Shown here: one piece after another, positions 29,909 to 36,058 of the stretch | How positions within the stretch are numbered: the first letter of the stretch is position 1 | Layout: each line of letters starts with the position of its first letter | Assembly: GCF_021768455.1 (NCBI RefSeq) | Contig: NZ_JAIZVX010000022.1 | Span: forward strand, 1 to 36,058 | Source of the DNA: Aquabacterium sp. | GTDB lineage: Bacteria > Pseudomonadota > Gammaproteobacteria > Burkholderiales > Burkholderiaceae_C | Length of the DNA: 36,058 nt | Direction of reading: 5' to 3' | Translations under genes and position numbers: made by a program | Notes under the pieces: model-generated | What the model was told of the DNA's origin: nothing | Seen by the model: only the letters and a program-made list of their open reading frames with translations | The model's database searches: none

Positions 29909-31474
29909 TCAGAAACCGAATGCTTCCTTCATCACGTGGAAGATCCAGTTCTGTTCCATGCTGCCGCGCACCAGGTAAGCCTTGGGGCCACGGGCCCAGA
30001 CGCCCACGTCTTCACCGGCGTGGGTTTCCGAGCTGCTCAGCGGAATGGCCGCCTGCTGCAGGAAGCCCAGGGCCGTGGTGTCGACGCTGCTCAGGTCAGG
30101 GCGCACGCCGGAGGCGATCTGCGAGGCCGTCACACCAGGGCCGTTCATGTAGCCCAGGGTGGTGTAGGGCTTGCCGTCATCGGCCAACGAGGGCGAGACC
30201 GAGGTCCCGTCCACATTGGGCACAGGCTTGACCAGGCCCAGGATGTCGTTGCCGCGGTGCGGGTAGCCCGCCACCGTGAAGGTGTGGCTGTGGTCGGCCG
30301 AGACGATGATCAGGGTGTCGGCATCGCTGGTCAGCTCCATGGCCTTGCGCACGGCGTTCGACAGCTCGATGGTGTCGAGCAGTGCGCGCTTGGCATTGCC
30401 GGCGTGGTGGCCGTGGTCGATGCGACCGGCCTCGACGTGCAGGAAGAAACCATTGGGACTCTTTTGCAGCAGCTTGATCGACTTCTCGGTCATCTCGGTC
30501 AGCGAGGGCTCACCGGCGGTGTCGGCCTTGCGGTCGGCTTCGTACTGCATGTGCGAAGGCTCGAAGAGGCCCAGCACCGGGCCGCTGGTGGCCGGGTCGA
30601 TGGCATCGAAGCCGGCGCGGTTCCACACATAACGGGCATCGCCACCTCGGGTCGAGACCCACTCGGCGGTCAGGTTGCGACCATCGTTGCGGCGGCCGAC
30701 CGTGCCACTGTATTCCGGGTCCTTGAGGGTCTTGGGCAGGAAGTAGGTGCGGCCACCGCCCATCGCCACCTTCAGGCTGTTGCGCACGGTGGGCGACACC
30801 TCGATCAGCTGGCGTGCGATGTCCTTCACCGGGTTGGCGTAGTTGGCGCAGGTGCTGCCGATTTCCTTGTCCGACTCCCAGTCACGCACGGCGGTGTGGG
30901 CGTAGGTGGCGGCCGGGGTGGCGTGGGTCAGGCGGGCGGTCGACACCACGCCCGTGGCCTTGCCGTAAGCGGCGGCCAGCTCCAGCATGGTCGGCAGGGA
31001 CTTGGTGGCGATCACATTGCCGTCGCACTCGAAGCGGGCCGTGGTGTGGTTGACCGACAGCATGCTTTCACGGGTCTTGTAGCCCGTGATCATGGCCGTC
31101 ATGGTGGGCGCCGAATCGGAAGTCTGCTGGTCCCAGGAGTACGTCTTGGAGAGGGCGCTGTAAGGCAGGGTCTCGAACGAGAGGCGGTTTTCTTCGCCGG
31201 TCTTGCCGTTCAGTTGACCTTCGAGGATGCGCGCGGCGGTCTGGGTCGAGATACCCATGCCATCGCCCACAAAGAAGATCACGTTCTTGGCGCGGCGCAC
31301 ATTGGGCACCAGGCGCTTGCCCTCGGCAATGAACTGGTTGCCGGCGTTGTACCAGTCCTGCACGGCCTCCGGGCCCTTGACGACGGGGGCCACGGTGGTC
31401 GCGGCCTGGGCGGGCGACAGCGCCAGCCACAGGCTGCTCAGGGCAGCGGCGGCGGTGAGGGAGAGTTTGAACAT
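29909..31474 (-). CDS. phoA: Alkaline phosphatase PhoA
   Basis: A 521-residue periplasmic or secreted alkaline phosphatase that releases phosphate from monoesters using two Zn and one Mg. The signal peptide is MFKLSLTAAAALSSLWLALS..AQA. Metal-site Asp lies in FFVGDGMGIST; the nucleophilic Ser is in TSDSAPTMTAM. Further ligands are in EAGRIDHGHHAGN (E, D, H), SADHSHTF (D, H) and SETHAGEDVGVWA (H). All E. coli PhoA ligands have counterparts; the protein is about 50 residues longer, mostly in mid-protein loops. I chose the ATG at 31474, with GAGGAG upstream. It follows the PEP-CTERM gene after 56 bases, so a shared Pho-controlled transcript is likely. Tandem terminators follow. Confidence 0.94.
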   Translation of the reverse strand: MFKLSLTAAAALSSLWLALSPAQAATTVAPVVKGPEAVQDWYNAGNQFIAEGKRLVPNVRRAKNVIFFVGDGMGISTQTAARILEGQLNGKTGEENRLSFETLPYSALSKTYSWDQQTSDSAPTMTAMITGYKTRESMLSVNHTTARFECDGNVIATKSLPTMLELAAAYGKATGVVSTARLTHATPAATYAHTAVRDWESDKEIGSTCANYANPVKDIARQLIEVSPTVRNSLKVAMGGGRTYFLPKTLKDPEYSGTVGRRNDGRNLTAEWVSTRGGDARYVWNRAGFDAIDPATSGPVLGLFEPSHMQYEADRKADTAGEPSLTEMTEKSIKLLQKSPNGFFLHVEAGRIDHGHHAGNAKRALLDTIELSNAVRKAMELTSDADTLIIVSADHSHTFTVAGYPHRGNDILGLVKPVPNVDGTSVSPSLADDGKPYTTLGYMNGPGVTASQIASGVRPDLSSVDTTALGFLQQAAIPLSSSETHAGEDVGVWARGPKAYLVRGSMEQNWIFHVMKEAFGF

Positions 31475-31530
31475 GGGGACTCCTCGAATCGGTCTCGGTG
31501 GACCGTCAGACACGGTGTAAAGGGATGGGC

Positions 31531-32268
31531 TCAACGACGGCGGGCGCGCAGAGTGCCCGCGACGCCCAGGCCCGCCAGGATCAAGGCCAGGCTCTGCGGC
31601 TCCGGCACGGTCGACACCTGCAGGGCGACGTTGTCGACCCCCACCTGCAGCGAACCCAGGGTGTTGGCCGCGGCGATGCGCAGGGTATAGGTCTGCCCCG
31701 CCAGCAGGCCGGTGTTCGACCAGCTGGCTTCGTAGTGCGTGTACGCACTGGGAGTGGCCAGCAGCGATGGCGACAGCGCCAGGCTGTAGAGCACATCGGT
31801 CGCGTCGGTGCTGAAGGCGGAGGCGCCGGCCTTGAGGATGTCGACGCGCACCTGCACGTTCTCGGCGTCGGTCGACAGGCCGAGCGCGGCCGACGAGAAG
31901 CTCGTTTCGGCGCCGACGTAATGGACGAAAAGGTCCAGCGACAGGGTGGCACTGGCCGCGTCTTGCGCGCCCAGGGTGAAGGACTGGCTCAAGGCCGCAC
32001 GCGACGGCGCGATCAGGTCGATCAGGCCGTAGTAGTGCCCCGAGGCGGCGCCGGCGGTGGCTTCGCCGCTCACGGGGGAGACCGTGCCCGACTCGACGAG
32101 CACACCGCCGAAGATGCCTTCTTCGCTGGCCGACCAGCTCGCGATCGCATCGGGGGACTGCACCGTCTGTCCATCGGCTTCAAAGCCGCTGTTGCCCAGC
32201 ACCTGGGCGGCCTGAGCCTGGGCCATCAGGCCGAGGGCCAGCGCGCTGGCAATCACGGGAAACTTCAT
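31531..32268 (-). CDS. PEP-CTERM sorting domain-containing surface protein
   Basis: A 245-residue secreted protein with an N-terminal signal peptide (MKFPVIASALALGLMAQAQA) and a C-terminal PEP-CTERM tripartite signal: VPEP near residue 220, a hydrophobic helix (SLALILAGLGVAGTL) and a basic RARRR end. Exosortase recognises this tail and processes or attaches the protein, usually in species that make exopolysaccharide. The middle looks like a beta-sandwich carbohydrate-binding domain, starting GNSGFEADGQTV and containing HYYGLIDLIAPSRAALSQSF; I do not name a specific family. No exosortase is in the window. It lies ahead of phoA on the same strand, with a candidate Pho box upstream. Confidence 0.88.
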   Translation of the reverse strand: MKFPVIASALALGLMAQAQAAQVLGNSGFEADGQTVQSPDAIASWSASEEGIFGGVLVESGTVSPVSGEATAGAASGHYYGLIDLIAPSRAALSQSFTLGAQDAASATLSLDLFVHYVGAETSFSSAALGLSTDAENVQVRVDILKAGASAFSTDATDVLYSLALSPSLLATPSAYTHYEASWSNTGLLAGQTYTLRIAAANTLGSLQVGVDNVALQVSTVPEPQSLALILAGLGVAGTLRARRR

Positions 32269-32298
32269 GTCCTGGCTCCGTCTTGGGGTGGTGACGAC

Positions 32299-32315
32299 AC
32301 GTGAATCGTTCACGT
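32299..32315 (-). promoter_or_regulatory. Perfect inverted repeat in the PEP-CTERM gene leader
   Basis: ACGTGAA-TCG-TTCACGT is a perfect 7-base inverted repeat with a 3-base centre, starting about 30 bases before the ATG at 32268. It looks like a dimeric regulator operator, or a small hairpin near the ribosome site; no regulator can be named. Confidence 0.4.
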
Positions 32316-32338
32316 TTCGCTCATCCTGACGGCGCTTC

Positions 32339-32356
32339 ATGACACGCCCATGAAGC
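32339..32356 (-). promoter_or_regulatory. Candidate Pho box ahead of the PEP-CTERM/phoA genes
   Basis: On the minus strand, GCTTCATGGGCGTGTCAT has two half-sites (GCTTCAT and GTGTCAT) exactly 11 bases apart. The second matches CTGTCAT at 6/7 and the first at 4/7. Ten bases downstream, CAGGAT is only a weak -10. The site lies in the 115-base gap between the oxidase stop and the PEP-CTERM start. Its position ahead of a phosphatase gene supports it. Confidence 0.45.
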
Positions 32357-32383
32357 CCGGGCCCGCGCCCGGCCCGAAGCAGG

Positions 32384-33925
32384 TCAGCCCAGCTTGATCA
32401 CCTTCGCCACCGAAGGCACACCGGCACTGTTGAACACGAACAGCAGGTAGTAGCCCGGCGGCGCCACGTTGGCGCTGGCCGGCAGGGTCACGCTCAGGCT
32501 GCTGCCGCTGGCGGTGTAGCTCAGGGGCACGTAGCGCTGGTCGAAGTCGACCGTGTGTGTGACCGAGCCCGTTTTCACCAGCGAGACCTTGCTCACCCCG
32601 GTCACATTGGTGTCGACCTGGATGCGCTGCGCCCAGGTGCCGGTGGTAGGCGCCGAGGTGATCTCTGGCCGCACGGCCAGAGTGCCACTCGTGTCCTGCT
32701 TGTAGAGGTAGGGCGGCGTGTAGACCTCGGCGTTCAGGTTGGTTTGCGGCCCCGGGGCGCCGCCCCCGCCCGTCAGCACGCGGCCATCGGGCAGCAGCAT
32801 GCTCACAGAGTGGTACAGGCGCATCTGCCTGGCGGTGGCCGCGGTGCGCCAGGCCCGTGTATCGGGGTTCCAGATCTTGCCGGTGTAGGCCACACCCCAG
32901 GCCACGTTGGAGACAAACGAGCCGCCGTTCACATAGACCTGCCCGTCGGCCATGACCGTGGCCGAGCCATGGAAGCGGTCCTGGCCGACCCCGGTCACGC
33001 GGGCGGCCGTGGGGGTGGTACCCGTGAGGTCGATGACGGTGGCCGTGTTGTTCTTGCGGAAAGACAGGATCTTCCCCGGGCGATACATGACACTGGTCAG
33101 GTAGGCATCGCCGGCGGCCAGGGTCAGCGGGGTCTTGGTCAGCTGGCCGGTGCCAGCGGGATCGAGGAAATAGGTGCCGCCAGCGGTGGTGGCAATGAAG
33201 ACCTTGCCATGGGGCGCCACCCAGGCGCGCGGGTAACTCCAGTTCTGCGTGCCATAGGCGGCGTCGCTCACGGCAGAACCCAGGGTGCGCCAGCCTGCAC
33301 CTTCTGTGTAGACCTCGGGCGTTGCCACAGGCGTGTTCGGGTCGGCCCGGCCGCCCAGCACCAGCACCTCGCCCTGCGCCGTGGTCAGCACGGTGGGGTA
33401 CCAGCGCAAAAAGGCCATGGGCTGCTGAGCCGAGTACAAGGTGGTGCGCTGCCAGTCGAAGAGGTTGACGTCATTGACCGAGTAATTTCGCGTGCCGTTG
33501 ACGGTCTTGTCGCCCCCGGTGAGCAGCACCGCACCGCTGGCCGGCAGCACAAGCTGACCACTGCAGAAGGTGTCGGTGCCAGTGGTGTTGGGCAGGGTCA
33601 GGTGGGCGTCAGGGCCAGTGCCCTTGCGCGGGTCCCAAACGTCGTAGATGAACTGGCCGGTCTGGTTGCCGGCGCCGTCGCTGCCATAGCTGAGCACCCG
33701 CCCGTCGGGCAACTGCACCATGTGGATGGGGATCAGCGGCCAGCTCACCACGGGGCCAAAGCTGCCCTGCAGGTAGGCGTTGCTGGCCGCCTGGGCAGCC
33801 GTGGCCAGCGCCAGTGCCCCCCAGGCCCCGCACAGCGTGCGCAGGCGACAGCGAAGACGCAGGCGAAAACGCCTGCAAAGTGAGGCCCTGGCATGGGGCT
33901 GATCGGCTTGATGTCGCTTGTTCAT
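32384..33925 (-). CDS. Copper-radical oxidase (galactose/glyoxal oxidase-like)
   Basis: A 513-residue secreted enzyme resembling galactose oxidase and glyoxal oxidase, which use a Tyr-Cys crosslink and Cu to oxidise alcohols or aldehydes and make H2O2. All five active-site positions have counterparts: C121 (TDTFCSGQLVL), Y176 (RWYPTVLTT) for the crosslink, Y371-H372 (RLYHSVSMLLPDG) and H457 (SVTHTVDFDQR). The body is a seven-bladed Kelch-type propeller, followed by a DUF1929 beta domain. It lacks the N-terminal carbohydrate-binding domain of fungal galactose oxidase. The N-terminus has a long Arg-rich n-region before the hydrophobic signal (ALALATAAQA). The ATG at 33925 is set by GGGAGG 8 bases upstream. 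Substrate unknown. Confidence 0.85.
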   Translation of the reverse strand: MNKRHQADQPHARASLCRRFRLRLRCRLRTLCGAWGALALATAAQAASNAYLQGSFGPVVSWPLIPIHMVQLPDGRVLSYGSDGAGNQTGQFIYDVWDPRKGTGPDAHLTLPNTTGTDTFCSGQLVLPASGAVLLTGGDKTVNGTRNYSVNDVNLFDWQRTTLYSAQQPMAFLRWYPTVLTTAQGEVLVLGGRADPNTPVATPEVYTEGAGWRTLGSAVSDAAYGTQNWSYPRAWVAPHGKVFIATTAGGTYFLDPAGTGQLTKTPLTLAAGDAYLTSVMYRPGKILSFRKNNTATVIDLTGTTPTAARVTGVGQDRFHGSATVMADGQVYVNGGSFVSNVAWGVAYTGKIWNPDTRAWRTAATARQMRLYHSVSMLLPDGRVLTGGGGAPGPQTNLNAEVYTPPYLYKQDTSGTLAVRPEITSAPTTGTWAQRIQVDTNVTGVSKVSLVKTGSVTHTVDFDQRYVPLSYTASGSSLSVTLPASANVAPPGYYLLFVFNSAGVPSVAKVIKLG

Positions 33926-34220
33926 GGTGTGACCTCCCTGTGGCATCGCAGGCCGATCCTAGCCAGAACAGGGGCGCGCTGACGAGGCCAGACGGGGCGC
34001 CATCCCGCACAAAATGCAGGCCACCCCCCTCAACAAGGGGACGGGTCACAGCCGACCTGACCCACAAATGCACGGTTTCAGGGGCCTACTTGATCGGGAT
34101 GGCGGGTCACCCCCGATGCCATCATTCAGGAAGTAAACTATGCTGCACTGCACCAAATACTGAAACCGCCGGTATTCAGTTGCGGCCAAGCGCCGCCTCC
34201 CCCCGCTTTGAGGACCCGCC
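33926..34220. promoter_or_regulatory. Divergent regulatory region between the oxidase gene and phaZ
   Basis: This 295-base region has no gene. It holds GGGTCA-N9-TGACCC as an inverted repeat (34043-34063) and a third GGGTCA at 34104-34109. It also has GCACCAAATACT at 34150-34161, which matches the PhaR motif GCAMMAAWTMMD, as I recall it from Ralstonia eutropha, at 12/12. A weaker copy, GCACAAAATGCA (34007-34018), matches at 11/12. I see no clear -35/-10 pair for either gene. Confidence 0.4.
34150..34161 (+). promoter_or_regulatory. Candidate PhaR operator upstream of phaZ
   Basis: GCACCAAATACT follows TATGCTGCACT and lies 60 bases before the phaZ ATG. It fits the PhaR consensus as recalled from Ralstonia eutropha phasin promoters. 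PhaR represses PHA-associated genes when free of granules. The consensus is degenerate, but the site sits before a PHA gene. Confidence 0.45.
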
Positions 34221-35480
34221 ATGCTCTATCAGATCTACGAAACCAACCGCGCCTGGATCAGCCCGTTCTCGGAGTTCGCCAGCGCCGCCTCCAAGCTGTA
34301 CAGCAACCCGCTGTCGCCCATGGCGCAACTGCCGGCGGCCCAGCGCGTGTCGGCCGGCTTCGATCTGATCCACCGCCTGACCAAGGAGTATGAAAAGCCC
34401 GAGTTCGGCATCAACAAGGTCAACGTGGGCGGCACGGAGGTGGTGATCCAGGAGCAGGTGGTCGAGGCCAAGGCCTTCTGCAAGCTCATCCGCTTCAAGC
34501 GTTTCACCGACGACGCCAAGCTGCTCGACAAGATGCGCGACCAGCCCTCGGTGCTGGTGGTGGCGCCCCTGTCCGGCCACCACTCCACCCTGCTGCGCGA
34601 CACCGTGCGCACCCTGCTGCAGGACCACAAGGTCTACATCACCGACTGGATCGACGCCCGCATGGTGCCCATGGAAGCAGGCGCCTTCCACCTCGACGAC
34701 TACGTCAACTACGTGCAGGACTTCATCCGCAAGGTCGGCCCGGATGTGCACGTGATCTCGGTCTGCCAGCCCACGGTGCCGGTGCTGGCCGCCGTCTCGC
34801 TGATGGCCAGCCGCGGCGAGGCCACGCCCCGCACGATGACCATGATGGGCGGCCCCATCGATGCGCGCAAATCGCCCACGGCCGTGAACAACCTGGCCAT
34901 GAACAAGTCGTTCGAATGGTTCGAGAACAACGTGATCTACCGCGTGCCGCACAACTACCCCGGCTCCAGCCGCCGCGTCTACCCGGGCTTTTTGCAGCAC
35001 ACCGGCTTCGTGGCCATGAACCCCGACCGCCACGCCACCTCGCACTACGACTACTTCCTCGACCTGGTGCGTGGTGACGACGACAGCGCCGAAGCCCACC
35101 GCGAGTTCTACGACGAGTACAACGCCGTGCTCGACATGCCGGCCGAGTACTACCTCGACACCATCAAGACCGTCTTCCAGGATTTCGCCCTCGTCAACGG
35201 CACATGGATGGTGCGCAACCCCAAGGGCCAGGAAGAGCTGGTGCGCCCGCAGGACATCACCACCACCGCGCTGCTGACGGTGGAAGGCGAGCTGGACGAC
35301 ATCTCCGGCGCCGGCCAGACCCGCGCCGCCCACGACCTGTGCACCGGCATTCCCAAGGAGCGCCAGAAGCACTACGACGTGATCGGCGCCGGCCACTACG
35401 GCATCTTTGCCGGCCGCCGCTGGCGCGAAAAGGCCTACCCGGAGATCCGCGCCTTCATCCTGGCGCACAACAAGAAGTGA
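34221..35480 (+). CDS. phaZ: Intracellular polyhydroxyalkanoate depolymerase
   Basis: A 419-residue PhaZ1-type depolymerase that hydrolyses intracellular PHB granules to release 3-hydroxybutyrate. It has no signal peptide and starts with the family segment MLYQIYETNRAWISPF. The nucleophile is a Cys, C182 (HVISVCQPTVPVLA), in place of the lipase-box Ser; R. eutropha PhaZa1 uses Cys183. The catalytic Asp lies in TVEGELDDISGAGQ and the His in VIGAGHYGIFAGRRW. Length matches the family. GAGG is 7 bases ahead of the ATG at 34221. It is divergent from the copper oxidase gene, and a PhaR-like site precedes it. Confidence 0.95.
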   Translation: MLYQIYETNRAWISPFSEFASAASKLYSNPLSPMAQLPAAQRVSAGFDLIHRLTKEYEKPEFGINKVNVGGTEVVIQEQVVEAKAFCKLIRFKRFTDDAKLLDKMRDQPSVLVVAPLSGHHSTLLRDTVRTLLQDHKVYITDWIDARMVPMEAGAFHLDDYVNYVQDFIRKVGPDVHVISVCQPTVPVLAAVSLMASRGEATPRTMTMMGGPIDARKSPTAVNNLAMNKSFEWFENNVIYRVPHNYPGSSRRVYPGFLQHTGFVAMNPDRHATSHYDYFLDLVRGDDDSAEAHREFYDEYNAVLDMPAEYYLDTIKTVFQDFALVNGTWMVRNPKGQEELVRPQDITTTALLTVEGELDDISGAGQTRAAHDLCTGIPKERQKHYDVIGAGHYGIFAGRRWREKAYPEIRAFILAHNKK

Positions 35481-35528
35481 TGCCCGGGCGCGCGGGCGCT
35501 GGCGGAGGCAGGTAGACTGCGCGCCGCC

Positions 35529-36056
35529 ATGCCCCACGCCCCCCATGCCCCGTTCAGGCCCGGCCTGAACGCCGACGAGATCAACGCCCTGCTGCCGCAG
35601 ACGCAGTGCACGCGCTGCGGCTTTCCCGACTGCGCCGCCTACGCCCAGGCCATTGCGCAGGGCGAGGCCGACATCAACCAGTGCCCGCCTGGTGGCGCCG
35701 AAGGGGTGGCCCGCCTGGCCGCCCTCACCGGCCTGCCCGCCAAACCGCTCAACCCCGAACACGGCCTGGAAGGCCCCCGCACCCTGGCCGTCATCGACGA
35801 GGCCTGGTGCATCGGCTGCACCCTGTGCATCAAGGCCTGCCCGGTCGACGCCATCACCGGCAGCAACAAGCTGCTGCACACCGTGATCGAGGCCGACTGC
35901 ACCGGCTGCGAACTGTGCGTGCCCGTTTGCCCGGTCGACTGCATCAGCATGGTCCCGGTGACCGGCGAGCGCATGGGCTGGGAATCGCCTTTGCCCGATG
36001 ATTTCGTGTGGCTGGTATCCCTGCTCAAGCAGGACCGCGAGGCCTTCGTCGGATGA
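35529..36056 (+). CDS. RnfB/RsxB-like ferredoxin-type electron transfer protein
   Basis: A complete 175-residue iron-sulfur protein. An N-terminal 4Fe-4S region of the RnfB type is visible ([20 protein letters not shown], then INQCPPGG). Two 8Fe ferredoxin motifs follow: [17 protein letters not shown] near 95-115 and [17 protein letters not shown] near 125-145. It has the cluster domains of RnfB but lacks the N-terminal membrane helix of E. coli RsxB, as in the short betaproteobacterial forms. It may donate electrons in a soluble or peripheral complex; the rest of an rnf operon is not seen here. The stop lies at 36054-36056. The ATG at 35529 has GGAGG and AGG about 20 bases upstream, so the start is less certain. 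Confidence 0.85.
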   Translation: MPHAPHAPFRPGLNADEINALLPQTQCTRCGFPDCAAYAQAIAQGEADINQCPPGGAEGVARLAALTGLPAKPLNPEHGLEGPRTLAVIDEAWCIGCTLCIKACPVDAITGSNKLLHTVIEADCTGCELCVPVCPVDCISMVPVTGERMGWESPLPDDFVWLVSLLKQDREAFVG

Positions 36057-36058
36057 CC

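Noticed and set aside
31475-31530. A separate Pho box directly before phoA
   Set aside because: GTGTC and GGTCC elements occur, but not at 11-base spacing; the gap is only 56 bases, so cotranscription is simpler.

Overview
This is a GC-rich (roughly two-thirds G+C), densely coded chromosomal segment of a betaproteobacterium, most likely order Burkholderiales. The evidence is a complete ISC operon in betaproteobacterial style (IscR with the long Cys spacing, followed by fdx and dnaQ), an LMW phosphotyrosine phosphatase beside iscR, an intracellular Cys-type PHA depolymerase, a PEP-CTERM surface protein, and a type II secretion secretin. I see no phage, insertion sequence, CRISPR array or integrase. 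The species is not identifiable from the sequence alone.

Layout. 1-2.4 kb: the 5' part of gspD (minus), a frameshifted AraC-type regulator gene (minus), and a divergent DUF4336 protein gene. 2.4-9.4 kb, all minus: tRNA-Val(CAC) with its own terminator, then dnaQ, and iscR-iscS-iscU-iscA-hscB-hscA-fdx reading towards it. A near-consensus sigma70 promoter overlapping an IscR-like site lies ahead of iscR, and an intrinsic terminator lies between iscA and hscB. 9.5-10 kb: LMW protein tyrosine phosphatase. 10.1-19.4 kb, plus: a polyol (mannitol/sorbitol/arabitol) catabolic operon made of a binding protein, two permeases, an ATPase, a long-chain mannitol/arabitol dehydrogenase, a short-chain polyol dehydrogenase, an AraC regulator and xylulokinase. 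Direct repeats 21 bp apart sit ahead of it, where an AraC-type activator would bind. 19.3-23.1 kb, minus: DUF2946 protein, TonB-dependent receptor and PepSY membrane protein, a probable metal or siderophore uptake unit. 23.2-25.3 kb: uvrB (minus).

25.5-35.5 kb is the least ordinary part. It holds a PhoX-type Tat-exported phosphatase with a well-placed Pho box, an aspartate/aromatic aminotransferase, and a minus-strand run of PEP-CTERM protein, PhoA alkaline phosphatase and an unrecognised secreted protein. That run has a second, weaker Pho-box candidate ahead of it, and tandem terminators split phoA from the unknown gene. Upstream on the same strand lies a putative copper-radical (galactose/glyoxal oxidase-like) enzyme that keeps all five active-site residues. 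Divergent from it is phaZ, with an apparent PhaR-type motif in the shared intergenic region. The window ends with an RnfB-like ferredoxin.

How the genes work together. Two themes stand out: Fe-S cluster assembly with autoregulation through IscR, and polyol uptake and oxidation to ketoses with xylulose phosphorylation. A third, more speculative theme is phosphate-starvation secretion of phosphatases alongside a PEP-CTERM protein that may be anchored in the extracellular matrix. I found no clearly new multi-gene system. The best candidates for follow-up are the PEP-CTERM/phoA/unknown cluster with its attenuator-like gap, the copper radical oxidase, and the split ISC operon.
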